DNA of 64,000 nt. Source: Rhodobacterales bacterium. Lineage in GTDB: Bacteria > Pseudomonadota > Alphaproteobacteria > Rhodobacterales > Rhodobacteraceae. The position numbers and the translations under genes are program-made. The notes below the pieces were generated by a model. It ran no database searches. It saw only the letters and a list, made by a program, of their open reading frames with translations, and was not told the DNA's origin. This document shows, one piece after another, positions 16,514-24,965 of this stretch. The stretch lies in assembly GCA_003249215.1 (NCBI GenBank), contig QKJR01000027.1, positions 1-64,000 on the forward strand, in the 5' to 3' direction. Numbering within the stretch: the stretch's first letter is position 1; each line of letters begins with the position of its first letter.

Positions 16514-18583
16514 ATGGGACGGGTCATTGCGCTCCGGCCGGTGCCGGGGGCGTCGGAACGGACGACGCTTTCAGAGCTTCTGGCAAAACGGCGGATCCGG
16601 CTCGTGCATGCGGCCGAGGACGAGGGGCCCGCCACCCCCGCCCCCGTGGCGAACCGCCGCCCGCTGGGCCAGATCCTGCTCGAACGCGGGGCGCTGGCGC
16701 CCGGCGATCTGATCAAGGCGCTCGCGCTGCGCAACCGCGAGGATGTGCGGCTGGGCGACATCCTGCTCACCCATGGCTGGGTGCGCGAGGCCGATCTAAT
16801 GGCGGCGCTCGCCGCCCAGTGGAATGCCGCGGTGGTCGATCTGATCGCCGAGCGTCCCGATCCCCGGCTGATCGACGCCCTTGGCCCCGAGCTTTGCCTG
16901 CGCGAGGCGATGGTGCCCTGGCGCCGGATCGGCGGCGTCACCCTGATCGCCACCGCCCGCCCCGAGGCCTTCGCCAGCCTGCGCCCCTATCTGCCCGAAG
17001 AACTCGGCCCCTACCGCATGGTGCTCGCCCCCGAGCGCGACGTGCATTCCGCGCTGCTCGCCGGGCGGCAGACCGCATTGATCCGGCGCGCCGAGACCAA
17101 GGTCGACCCCGAGGAAAGCTGTCGCAACCGCAACGAGGCGCGCGCCTCGCGGCTCACCTTCGGGATCATCGCGCTCTCGATCTCGGGGCTCGTGCTCGCG
17201 CCGCATCTCGTCTTCGCGCTGCTGATGGGCTGGGCGCTGATCACGCTCATCGCGACGAGCGGGCTCAAATTCACCGCCTGGATCGTCGAGGCCCGCGCCC
17301 AGCGCCTGGCCGACCGCAACCCCAAGGCCCTGCCGCAGGGCCCCGCGGCGCCGATCCGCCTGCCGATCGTGTCGATCATGGTGCCGCTGTTCCGCGAGAC
17401 CGACATCGCCGAACGCCTCGTCGCGCGGCTCGGGCGGCTGAACTACCCGCGCGAATTGCTCGATATCCTGCTCGTGGTCGAAGAGGATGACGCCACCACC
17501 CGCGCCACCCTCGGCGCGGCGCGCTTGCCGCGCTGGATGCGCACCGTCACCGTGCCGCGCGGCCCGATCAAGACCAAGCCCCGCGCGCTCAACTATGCGC
17601 TCAACTTCTGCCGCGGCGCGATCGTGGGCATCTATGACGCCGAGGATCAGCCCGACCCCGAGCAATTGCATGTGGTCACCCGCCGCTTCGCCGAGGCCCC
17701 GCCCGAGGTGGCCTGCCTGCAGGGCATCCTCGACTATTACAACCCGCGCACCAACTGGCTCTCGCGCTGCTTCACCGTCGAATATGCCGCATGGTTCCGC
17801 GCCATGCTGCCCGGGATCGCGCGGATGGGGCTCGTCGTGCCGCTCGGGGGCACGACGCTCTTCTTCCGGCGCGAGACGATCGAGGAGTTGGGCGGGTGGG
17901 ATGCGCATAACGTGACCGAGGATGCCGATCTGGGCATCCGTCTGGCGCGCCACGGCTATCGCACCGAGCTGATCCCGACCGTGACACATGAAGAGGCGAA
18001 CTGCCGCGCGCTCCCTTGGGTCAAGCAGCGCTCGCGTTGGATCAAGGGCTATGCGATGACCTGGGCGGTGCATATGCGCGACCCGGTCCGGCTCTGGCGC
18101 GAACTGGGGCCGAAGCGTTTCATCGGGCTGCAGATCCTGATCTTCGGCTCGCTTTCGCAATATCTTCTGGCGCCGGTGATGTGGAGCTTCTGGCTCGTGA
18201 TGCTCGGCCTGCCGCATCCGATCGACGCGCTTCTGACGCCGATGATGCACCATGCGGTGCTGTTCCTGTTCATCTCGACGGAACTGGTGAACATCGCGGT
18301 CGGCGCCTGGGCGGTGCGGGGCAAACAGCACCGGCATCTGATGAAATGGGTGCCGACGCTGCATGTCTATTTCCCGCTCGGGGCGCTCGCGGGCTGGAAG
18401 GCGATCTACGAGGTGGTGACGCGCCCCTTCTACTGGGACAAGACGATGCATGGCGTCTTCGACACGCTGCAGCATGTGGTGCCGGGCGCCCAAGGCTCGG
18501 ATCTGGTACCGGCGATTGCGGCGGCCACCGCGGCCGCTCAGGTGCCCGCGCCGCGCACCGCACTCGCCCCGCTCATCGACTGA
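16514..18583 (+). CDS. Membrane glycosyltransferase (GT2) with N-terminal GspE/MshE-like domain
   Basis: The protein is 689 residues. Residues about 55-190 resemble the MshEN/GspE N-terminal domain (LGQILLERGAL, RLGDILLTHGWV), which in some proteins binds c-di-GMP. Two membrane segments (about 215-255) precede a family 2 glycosyltransferase domain (about 285-520) with YDAEDQPDP (DxD-type), TEDADLGIR and the processive-enzyme motif Q505-xx-R508-W509. Further membrane segments follow (about 535-640). The architecture resembles the inner-membrane synthases of the N4 adsorption protein B and cellulose synthase group. It probably makes or exports a polysaccharide; the sugar and polymer are unknown. 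No other polysaccharide genes are adjacent. Confidence 0.8.
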   Translation: MGRVIALRPVPGASERTTLSELLAKRRIRLVHAAEDEGPATPAPVANRRPLGQILLERGALAPGDLIKALALRNREDVRLGDILLTHGWVREADLMAALAAQWNAAVVDLIAERPDPRLIDALGPELCLREAMVPWRRIGGVTLIATARPEAFASLRPYLPEELGPYRMVLAPERDVHSALLAGRQTALIRRAETKVDPEESCRNRNEARASRLTFGIIALSISGLVLAPHLVFALLMGWALITLIATSGLKFTAWIVEARAQRLADRNPKALPQGPAAPIRLPIVSIMVPLFRETDIAERLVARLGRLNYPRELLDILLVVEEDDATTRATLGAARLPRWMRTVTVPRGPIKTKPRALNYALNFCRGAIVGIYDAEDQPDPEQLHVVTRRFAEAPPEVACLQGILDYYNPRTNWLSRCFTVEYAAWFRAMLPGIARMGLVVPLGGTTLFFRRETIEELGGWDAHNVTEDADLGIRLARHGYRTELIPTVTHEEANCRALPWVKQRSRWIKGYAMTWAVHMRDPVRLWRELGPKRFIGLQILIFGSLSQYLLAPVMWSFWLVMLGLPHPIDALLTPMMHHAVLFLFISTELVNIAVGAWAVRGKQHRHLMKWVPTLHVYFPLGALAGWKAIYEVVTRPFYWDKTMHGVFDTLQHVVPGAQGSDLVPAIAAATAAAQVPAPRTALAPLID

Positions 18584-18589
18584 CCGGGA

Positions 18590-19228
18590 TCAGCCGCGCT
18601 CCTTGCGCCCGCCCGTGGCATCGAGCTTGAGCCGGGTCTCGAAGGCCTTGGAGATATGCCGGCGCAGCGCCTGCGCCGCGCCCTCGCCATCGCCCTCGCG
18701 GATCGCGTCGACGATCGCCTGATGCTCGGCCAGCGCCGTCTCGCCGCGCCCCTCGGCGGCCAGCGAGGTCGTCGCCACCAGCGCCATCGAACGGTGCACG
18801 AGGTCGAGCTGCTGCACCAGATAGCGGTTGTGCGAGGCCAGATGGATCTGCCGGTGGAAGCGCTTGTTGGCACGCGACAGCGCGAGCGGATCGTCGATCT
18901 CGGCGCGGTCCTCGTCGATCATGTCCTGCAGCACGCGCACCTCCTCGGGGGCGGCATGTTTCGCCGCGAGCCGCGCGGCCAGCGCCTCGAGCTCGGCGCG
19001 CACCACGTAAAGCTCGGCCAGCTGGTTGTGATCGAGCGAGGCCACGATGAGCGAGCGGCCGTCACGCGCGAGCATGCTCTGCGTCTCGAGCCGCTGCAGC
19101 GCCTCGCGCACCGGGGTGCGTGACACGCCGAACCGCTCGGCCAGCTCGGATTCGACCAGCCGGTCGCCGGGACGGTAAACCCCCGCGTCGATCGCCTCGA
19201 GAATGAGCGTATAGGCGTCTTTTTGCAT
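18590..19228 (-). CDS. GntR-family (FCD-type) transcriptional regulator
   Basis: This 212-residue regulator has an N-terminal winged helix (about 5-70) with the recognition segment VSRTPVREALQRL, and an all-helical FCD effector domain (about 80-205) with the expected metal-site histidines (for example KRFHRQIH, LAEHQAIVDAI). The start at 19228 follows GAGGTG. It is convergent with the glycosyltransferase gene, with only 6 bases between them, and divergent from the HAD phosphatase gene. FCD regulators usually sense organic acids. The window's lldD has a GntR-like operator, but there is no evidence linking this protein to it. Confidence 0.88.
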   Translation of the reverse strand: MQKDAYTLILEAIDAGVYRPGDRLVESELAERFGVSRTPVREALQRLETQSMLARDGRSLIVASLDHNQLAELYVVRAELEALAARLAAKHAAPEEVRVLQDMIDEDRAEIDDPLALSRANKRFHRQIHLASHNRYLVQQLDLVHRSMALVATTSLAAEGRGETALAEHQAIVDAIREGDGEGAAQALRRHISKAFETRLKLDATGGRKERG

Positions 19229-19410
19229 CTCGCACCTCGTTCGGATCCGGGCCGCTTCGTCAGACCGGTCTCCGGCGCGAAACCTTAGGCAAGCCCCCCC
19301 GCCGAGACAAGCGGACATTCCGGCCTGTGGCGATCAGGCCCCGACAGACGCCCCGAGACCCGCAGCCGCGCCCCGTTGCCGCGCCGGGCGCGCAAGGATA
19401 GGGTCTGGGC

Positions 19411-20076
19411 ATGACTGACGCGCCCGACCTCCCCGCCCGCTTCGCCCATGTCGAGACCTGGGTCTTCGATCTCGACAACACGCTCTATCCGCCGCAGATG
19501 GCGCTCTTCGATCAGATCGAGAAGCGGATGACCAATTACGTGATGCGCGCGCTCGGGGTGGACCGCCCCGAGGCCGACCGGCTGCGCAGCCACTACTGGC
19601 AGCTCTACGGCACCACGCTCGCGGGCCTGATGCACGAGCACGACCTCGATCCGGAGCCCTATCTGGTCGATGTCCACGACATTTCCTTCGCGCACATGAC
19701 GCCCGACCCCGATCTCGCCGCGGCGATCCGTGCCCTGCCCGGGCGCAAGATCGTCTTCACCAACGGCTCGGCGCCCTATGCCGATAAGGTGCTGGCGGCG
19801 CGCGGTCTGACCGGGCTTTTCGAGGCGATCTATGGCGTCGAGCACGCCGATTATCACCCCAAGCCCCAGCCTGCGGCCTTTGCGCGGGTCTTCGGCCGCG
19901 ACGGGCTCACCCCCGGGCGCGCTGCGATGTTCGAGGACGACCCGCGCAACCTCAAGGTGCCGCACGATCTGGGCATGGCGACGGTGCATGTCGCGCCCGA
20001 ACGCGCGCCGGGCGCGCATATCCAGCACCACACCGCCGATCTGCCCCGCTTCCTGCAGGCGATCCGCAATCGCTGA
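19411..20076 (+). CDS. HAD-family pyrimidine 5'-nucleotidase
   Basis: This 221-residue HAD hydrolase is of the SDT1/pyrimidine 5'-nucleotidase type. All four motifs are seen: FDLDNTLYPP (nucleophile Asp, about residue 20), FTNGS (motif II), the Lys in HPKPQPAAF (motif III) and FEDDPRNLKV (motif IV). It should remove phosphate from nucleoside monophosphates such as UMP or CMP, or from damaged nucleotides. The ATG at 19411 directly precedes the conserved region. Confidence 0.85.
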   Translation: MTDAPDLPARFAHVETWVFDLDNTLYPPQMALFDQIEKRMTNYVMRALGVDRPEADRLRSHYWQLYGTTLAGLMHEHDLDPEPYLVDVHDISFAHMTPDPDLAAAIRALPGRKIVFTNGSAPYADKVLAARGLTGLFEAIYGVEHADYHPKPQPAAFARVFGRDGLTPGRAAMFEDDPRNLKVPHDLGMATVHVAPERAPGAHIQHHTADLPRFLQAIRNR

Positions 20077-20209
20077 GGCCCGGATGCCGCGCTGCGGCGT
20101 GTCTTCGCTGCGACACTTTAACTGCGACGTTTTATCGCGGTTCCCAGAGGCCATTCGGCGGGCTATGAGATCAGAACCGTCAGGGAGACGGCTCCAGGGG
20201 AGATTGCAG

Positions 20210-20419
20210 ATGAGCACCGACAGCCACGCCGACCATCCGGCCGAATATACCCAGAACCAGTTCAAGACCTCGACCATGGTCCTGATCCTCGTCGCGATCC
20301 TTGTGATTGCCGTCGGGCTGATGGTCTTCAAGGGTATTCTGGGCGGTCTGATCCTCTCGGCCGTGCTCGCCACCTGGTTCATCCTCGGCTTCCTGGTGAT
20401 CATGACCGCAGGCGCCTGA
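20210..20419 (+). CDS. Small membrane protein (69 aa), unknown
   Basis: The product MSTDSHADHPAEYTQNQFKT... has a hydrophilic N terminus (about 25 residues) followed by two hydrophobic stretches (about 24-43 and 45-67) with a Gly pair between them. The ATG at 20210 is preceded by a purine-rich GGGGAGATTG. I do not recognise a family. Its context is between a nucleotidase and another tiny membrane protein. It is judged real from codon use, the ribosome site and the clean membrane profile. Confidence 0.6.
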   Translation: MSTDSHADHPAEYTQNQFKTSTMVLILVAILVIAVGLMVFKGILGGLILSAVLATWFILGFLVIMTAGA

Positions 20420-20604
20420 CGCCCGGTCCATTTCCGGGCCAGCGCCCGGCACGCGTCCCAGATTTGCCCCGGCGCAATGACCGGTCCGGACCGCAAGGCC
20501 CGGGCCCTTTTGCCATGCGACCGAATGCGACATGGCCAAGCCGCTGATTTCACGCCACAAAACATGCATTGCAAATTCATGTTCCGCTGAAATCGGAGGC
20601 CCTC

Positions 20605-20787
20605 ATGACCCAGACGCACCCCACCCCCAACGAGCCGAGCGCGCTCACCTTCTATCTCATCGCCGCGGTCATTCTGGCCGGCGCGGTCGGCGGCATCCTG
20701 ACGATGGGCCTGGCCGGGATGACGCTCTGGATGGTGGGGCTCACCTTCCTCGTGCTCTTCGGGCTGGTCGTTGTTCCCTTCCGCTGA
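20605..20787 (+). CDS. Small membrane protein (60 aa), unknown
   Basis: The 60-residue product has a polar N terminus (MTQTHPTPNEPSALTF) and two hydrophobic segments (about 15-35 and 38-58). The ATG at 20605 follows a strong CGGAGG ribosome site. It resembles the preceding 69-residue protein in plan (polar head, two membrane segments) but not clearly in sequence. A flavin hydroxylase gene starts 97 bases later. Function unknown. Confidence 0.6.
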   Translation: MTQTHPTPNEPSALTFYLIAAVILAGAVGGILTMGLAGMTLWMVGLTFLVLFGLVVVPFR

Positions 20788-20883
20788 GCCCGACAGGGGA
20801 CGCGAAGGATCGCCGCAGGGCGCGCGAGGCGATTGCACCGGCGCGCGCCCGGGTCCATGGTGGCGCCAAACCGGAGGGGCCCG

Positions 20884-22092
20884 ATGTCCGCGACTGCAAA
20901 GATTTCCACCGATATCCTGATCTCCGGCGGCGGGGTCGCGGGGTTGACCGCCGCTGCGGCCTTCGGCGCCGCCGGGTTCACCACGCTCTGCGTTGATCCC
21001 AGCCCGCCGGTCACCACCGAGGCCGAGCCCGGCGCCGATCTGCGCACCACCGCCTTCCTGCATCCCTCGCGCGGCGTCCTCGAAGCCTCGGGCCTCTGGG
21101 CGCGCCTCGCGCCCTTCGCCGCGCCGCTGCAGATCATGCGCATCATCGACGCGGGCGGCGCCGAGCCCGTCGCGCGGCTGACCCGCGATTTCAACGCCGC
21201 CGAGATCTCGGACGAGCCCTTCGGCTGGAACCTGCCAAACTGGCTTCTGCGGCGCGAGATGGTGGCGCGGCTGGCCGAGCTGCCGCTGGTCGATTTCCGC
21301 CCGGGTGTGGCGACCGTGGGCCTGACCACCCGCGAGAGCGGCGCCGAGGTGCGGCTCTCGGATGGCACCACGGTCACGGCGAAACTGGTCGTCGCGGCCG
21401 ACGGGCGCAATTCCTTCATCCGCGAGGCCGCCGGGATCCCGGTCAAGACGATCCGCTACGGGCAGAAGGCGCTCGCCTTCGCCGTGACCCATCCGGTGCC
21501 CCATGACAATGTCTCGACCGAGATCCACCGCTCGGGCGGGCCCTTCACCTTCGTGCCGCTCCCCGACCGCGACGGGCATCCCTCCTCGGCCGTCGTCTGG
21601 CTCGAACGCGGGGCCGAGGCCGAACGCCTCGCCGCCCTGCCGGTGGCCGAGTTCGAGGCGGCGATGTTCGAGCGCTCGACCGGGCTTCTGGGGCCGCTCA
21701 AGCTCGAGACGGCGCGCTCGGTCTGGCCAATGATGACCCAGATCGCAGAACGCTTCAGCGCGCAGCGCGTGGCGCTGATCGCCGAGGCCGCGCATATGAT
21801 TCCGCCGATCGGCGCGCAGGGGCTCAACATGAGCCTCGCGGATCTCACCTGCCTGCTTCGCCTTTGCGAGAAGGACCCCGCCCATATCGGCGAGCCCCAG
21901 ATGCTCGCGGCCTATCACCGCCGCCGCTGGCCCGAGGTCAAGGCGCGCGAGATCGGCATCGACCTGCTGAACCGCGCCTCGATGATGGCGCCGCGGCCAC
22001 TGCGCGATCTGCGCGCCGGGGCACTTGGCGCGCTCTATTCGCTGGGGCCAGTGCGCAAGACGCTGATGCGCGCGGGATTGGGCGTGCGCTGA
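20884..22092 (+). CDS. UbiH/UbiF/COQ6-family FAD-dependent hydroxylase
   Basis: The 402-residue flavoprotein monooxygenase matches the ubiquinone-biosynthesis hydroxylases. The FAD fold reads SGGGVAGLTAAAAFGAAG (about 12-30), GADLRTTAFL follows, then the DG motif VAADGRNSFIR (about 180) and the GD-like motif AEAAHMIPPIGAQGLNMSL (about 300). The last usually reads GDAAH; here it is EAAH. It probably hydroxylates the quinone ring during ubiquinone synthesis; which ring position cannot be told. The start at 20884 is placed before the FAD motif, behind GGAGGGG. Confidence 0.83.
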   Translation: MSATAKISTDILISGGGVAGLTAAAAFGAAGFTTLCVDPSPPVTTEAEPGADLRTTAFLHPSRGVLEASGLWARLAPFAAPLQIMRIIDAGGAEPVARLTRDFNAAEISDEPFGWNLPNWLLRREMVARLAELPLVDFRPGVATVGLTTRESGAEVRLSDGTTVTAKLVVAADGRNSFIREAAGIPVKTIRYGQKALAFAVTHPVPHDNVSTEIHRSGGPFTFVPLPDRDGHPSSAVVWLERGAEAERLAALPVAEFEAAMFERSTGLLGPLKLETARSVWPMMTQIAERFSAQRVALIAEAAHMIPPIGAQGLNMSLADLTCLLRLCEKDPAHIGEPQMLAAYHRRRWPEVKAREIGIDLLNRASMMAPRPLRDLRAGALGALYSLGPVRKTLMRAGLGVR

Positions 22093-22103
22093 ACTCAGCC
22101 CCC

Positions 22104-22231
22104 GGGGGCCCTGCCCCCGTCCCTTCGGGACTCCCCCGGGATATTTGGGCACAGATGATGCACAACCCGGCTCATCAACTGTGCCCAAATATCCCGGGGT
22201 GAGGCGCGCCCGCGCCGAGGGGCAGCGCCCC
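22104..22231. repeat. Full copy (D) of the dispersed palindromic element
   Basis: Left half: GGGGGC-CCT-GCCCCC, TCCC-TTC-GGGA, CCCCCGGGATATTTGGGCACAG. Right half: CTGTGCCCAAATATCCCGGGG, the GGCGCG/CGCGCC hairpin, GGGGC-AGC-GCCCC (22219-22231). The inner arm sequence (GGGCACAG/CTGTGCCC, with TGATG/CATCA nearer the centre) differs from copies B, C and E but pairs just as well. The copy separates the convergent hydroxylase gene and urtE and abuts the urtE stop codon. Confidence 0.85.
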
Positions 22232-22232
22232 T

Positions 22233-22928
22233 TCAGACGCTCACCACCTCGCGCAGCGCCTCGCGGGTCAGCGTGTCTTTCGTGCCTTCCATCGCCACCG
22301 CGCCGCGCTTGAGCACATAGAAGCGGTCGCCGAGATCATGGGCGAAATCGAAATATTGCTCGACGAGGATGATCGCCATGTCACCCTTCTCGCGCAGGTA
22401 AGCGATCACACGGCCGATCTGCTGAATGATATTGGGCTGGATCCCCTCGGTCGGCTCGTCGAGCAGCAGCAGTTTCGGTTTCATCAGCATCGCCCGCGCG
22501 ATGGCGAGCTGTTGTTGCTGCCCGCCCGAGAGATCGCCGCCGCGGCGGTGCAGGAACTCTTTCAGGATCGGAAACAGTTCATAGATCTCATCAGGGATGA
22601 AATGCTCGCTGCGCGGCAGGGTCGCGAAGGCGGTCTCCATATTCTCGCGCACCGTCAGCAGCGGAAAGATCATCCGCCCCTGCGGCACATAGCCGAGGCC
22701 CCGGCGCGCCATGCCCTGCGGCGGCACCTTCGGCACGCTCTCCCCATCAAGGATCAGCTCGCCACCCGAACGCTGATGGGTGCCCGAAATCGCCTTCAAG
22801 AGCGAGGTCTTGCCCACGCCATTGGTGCCCATGATGCAGGTCACCTCGCCGGCGCGGGCCTCCATGTCGATGCCATAGAGGATCTGCGATCCGCCATAAT
22901 GCAGCGTAAGGCCTTTTGTTTGCAGCAT
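22233..22928 (-). CDS. urtE: Urea ABC transporter ATP-binding protein UrtE
   Basis: This 231-residue LivF-type ATPase has Walker A GTNGVGKTS (about 34-42), signature LSGGQQQQLAIARAM, and Walker B LLLLDEPTEGIQP, the last as in UrtE proteins. It is the last gene of urtABCDE. Three bases separate it from urtD. It pairs with UrtD to drive urea uptake on the inner face of the membrane. The family could also be a branched-chain amino acid importer, but the urease neighbours and the UrtA sequence make urea the likely substrate. Confidence 0.9.
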   Translation of the reverse strand: MLQTKGLTLHYGGSQILYGIDMEARAGEVTCIMGTNGVGKTSLLKAISGTHQRSGGELILDGESVPKVPPQGMARRGLGYVPQGRMIFPLLTVRENMETAFATLPRSEHFIPDEIYELFPILKEFLHRRGGDLSGGQQQQLAIARAMLMKPKLLLLDEPTEGIQPNIIQQIGRVIAYLREKGDMAIILVEQYFDFAHDLGDRFYVLKRGAVAMEGTKDTLTREALREVVSV

Positions 22929-22931
22929 TTC

Positions 22932-23669
22932 CTAGCGCCCCAGATAGACTTCGATGACTTGCGGGTTCGAGGTGACATGGTCGAGCGAGCCCTCGGCCAG
23001 CACCGATCCCTCGTGCAGCACAGTCACCCGGCAATCGAGGCGGCGCACGAATTCCATGTCATGTTCCACGACGACGACGGCATGGCTCTTGGAGAGTTCG
23101 ACGAGCAGCGCGGTGGTCTGTTCGCGCTCGGCGAGCGTCATACCGGCGGCTGGCTCGTCCACCAGGAGGAGCCGCGGCTCCTGCGCGAGGAGCATCCCGA
23201 TCTCCAGCCATTGTTTCTGCCCGTGAGACAATTCACCCGATTTCCGGTCGAGCTGATCGCCGAGGCCGACTTCCTTGGCCAGCGCCTCGACGCGGAAATG
23301 ATCGGGCTTGGCGGGACGCCAGAAGAGCACCTTCCACGGGCTGCGCGCCGCTTTCAGCGCCATCATCAGGTTCTCGGCGACCGACTGATCCTCGAAGACG
23401 GTGGGGCGCTGGAACTTGCGCCCGACGCCCGCCTGGGCGATCTGCGCCTCGTTCATCTTCAAGAGGTTGACCGACTTCTCGCCCCAGAGCACCTTGCCCT
23501 CATCCGGCCGCGTCTTGCCGGTGACGATATCCATGAAGGTCGTCTTGCCCGCGCCATTCGGGCCGATGATCGCACGCAGTTCCGCCGGGCCGATCGAGAA
23601 GCTGAGATTGTTGATCGCGCGAAAGCCGTCGAAGGTGACGGAAATGCCGGAGACTTCCAAAAGGCTCAT
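22932..23669 (-). CDS. urtD: Urea ABC transporter ATP-binding protein UrtD
   Basis: This 245-residue LivG-type ATPase has Walker A GPNGAGKTT (about 37-45), signature LSHGQKQWLEIGMLL, and Walker B LLLVDEPAAGMT. The SHGQKQWLEI form is typical of UrtD. The start overlaps the end of urtC by four bases (ATGA), so translation is probably coupled. Confidence 0.92.
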   Translation of the reverse strand: MSLLEVSGISVTFDGFRAINNLSFSIGPAELRAIIGPNGAGKTTFMDIVTGKTRPDEGKVLWGEKSVNLLKMNEAQIAQAGVGRKFQRPTVFEDQSVAENLMMALKAARSPWKVLFWRPAKPDHFRVEALAKEVGLGDQLDRKSGELSHGQKQWLEIGMLLAQEPRLLLVDEPAAGMTLAEREQTTALLVELSKSHAVVVVEHDMEFVRRLDCRVTVLHEGSVLAEGSLDHVTSNPQVIEVYLGR

Positions 23670-24895
23670 TCCAGCGCCTCCTTCTCTTGCAGCGAGCCGT
23701 CATCGGGCCCGAGCGGCGTGCCGCCGCGTTTCGGCGGGCGCAGGCCCTGCACCCAATCGACGATGCCGGCGATCCCCTTGGGCGCGAAGAGGGTCACGAG
23801 GACGAAGCTGAGGCCCAGGAGCACCGACCACCAGTCGACCCATTTGATCGTGTAGAAGCCGAGCGGCACGTCGGGGGCGCGGCCCCCGGTGAACCAGGTC
23901 GAGACGAGCGAGACGAAGGCCGCGCCGATCACCGCGCCATAGAGCCTGCCCCGCCCGCCGATCGCGACCCAGACCGCGAGATAGATCGAGGCGATCGGCG
24001 CGATCTCGGCCGGGTTGATGATGCCGGCCTGCGGGTAGTAAAGGGCACCCGCGATGGCGGCGATGATCGCGGTCAGGGTGAAGACGAAGAGCTTGTAGTT
24101 CTCGACCGAGTAACCAAGGAACCGAACCCGCGCCTCGTCATCGCGGATGCCGCGGATCACCGAGCCGAACTTGCCCGACACCACGAAATTCGCGAGCAGA
24201 TAGCCGAGCGCGAGCGCCAGCGCCGAGGCCCAGAGGAACCAGACGGAGAGCGCATCCTGCCCCACCGCATCGAGGCCGGGGATGTTCTGCAGCCCCGAGA
24301 GGCCGTTGTTGCCGCGCAGCCCGCTATCGTTCTGGAAGAGATAGAGCGAGAGGGCGAGCGTCATCGCCTGCGTCAGGATCGAGAGATAGACGCCGGTCAC
24401 CCGCGACTTGAACGCAAACCAGCCGAAGACGAAGGCGAGGATCCCCGGCACCAGCACGACGAGCGCCAGTTGCGCGGGCAGCGATCCGGCGAAGGACCAG
24501 ACCGCGGGGAGCTCCGACGTGCCGACGACGCCGAAGATCTGCGTGGCGATGGCGTCCTGCAATTCCTGAGGCGTCATCGGCAGGGCGCCGCCCGCAGAGG
24601 ACAGCACGATCTCGCGGGTGCGGGCATACATGAGCCACATGCCGACCATGTAACCGCCCAACCCGAAGAAGGCGAAATGGCCGAGCGACAGGATGCCGGT
24701 ATAGCCCCAGATCAGATCCATCGCGATGGCGATGAGGCAGAGGGTGAGCGTCTTGCCCAAGGTCTTGACCATCGAGGTCGAGACAAGGCCCGCGCCATAG
24801 GCCTCGGACAGGAAGGTGACCGCGAGGGTGAAGATCGCGAGCACGGCGAGGAAGGTCAGAACCGAGGGGTTCCGCGAGAGGAAACCGGGCTTCAT
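23666..24895 (-). CDS. urtC: Urea ABC transporter permease UrtC
   Basis: This 409-residue LivM-type permease has about ten hydrophobic segments. A periplasmic loop lies between segments near residues 95-145, and a transporter-coupling motif is found at GIRDDEARVRFLGYSVENYKL. The C terminus is hydrophilic. The ATG overlaps the stop of a 23-codon frame that lies between urtB and urtC. The length is in the range of UrtC proteins. Confidence 0.92.
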   Translation of the reverse strand: MKPGFLSRNPSVLTFLAVLAIFTLAVTFLSEAYGAGLVSTSMVKTLGKTLTLCLIAIAMDLIWGYTGILSLGHFAFFGLGGYMVGMWLMYARTREIVLSSAGGALPMTPQELQDAIATQIFGVVGTSELPAVWSFAGSLPAQLALVVLVPGILAFVFGWFAFKSRVTGVYLSILTQAMTLALSLYLFQNDSGLRGNNGLSGLQNIPGLDAVGQDALSVWFLWASALALALGYLLANFVVSGKFGSVIRGIRDDEARVRFLGYSVENYKLFVFTLTAIIAAIAGALYYPQAGIINPAEIAPIASIYLAVWVAIGGRGRLYGAVIGAAFVSLVSTWFTGGRAPDVPLGFYTIKWVDWWSVLLGLSFVLVTLFAPKGIAGIVDWVQGLRPPKRGGTPLGPDDGSLQEKEALE

Positions 24896-24963
24896 GCGCG
24901 GCCCTCCCCGTCGATGGGCGGCAGGGGCGTGGCAAGCGGGGCCGGGAACAGCATTCTGGTCAT
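24892..24963 (-). CDS. Possible 23-residue coupling peptide between urtB and urtC
   Basis: A short frame, MTRMLFPAPLATPLPPIDGEGRA, starts at ATG 24963 behind GGGGGATTG and ends in a TGA that overlaps the urtC ATG as ATGA. It fills the urtB-urtC gap exactly. The peptide may have no function of its own, but its translation would deliver ribosomes to urtC. It could equally be a chance frame. Confidence 0.3.
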   Translation of the reverse strand: MTRMLFPAPLATPLPPIDGEGRA

Positions 24964-24965
24964 GG

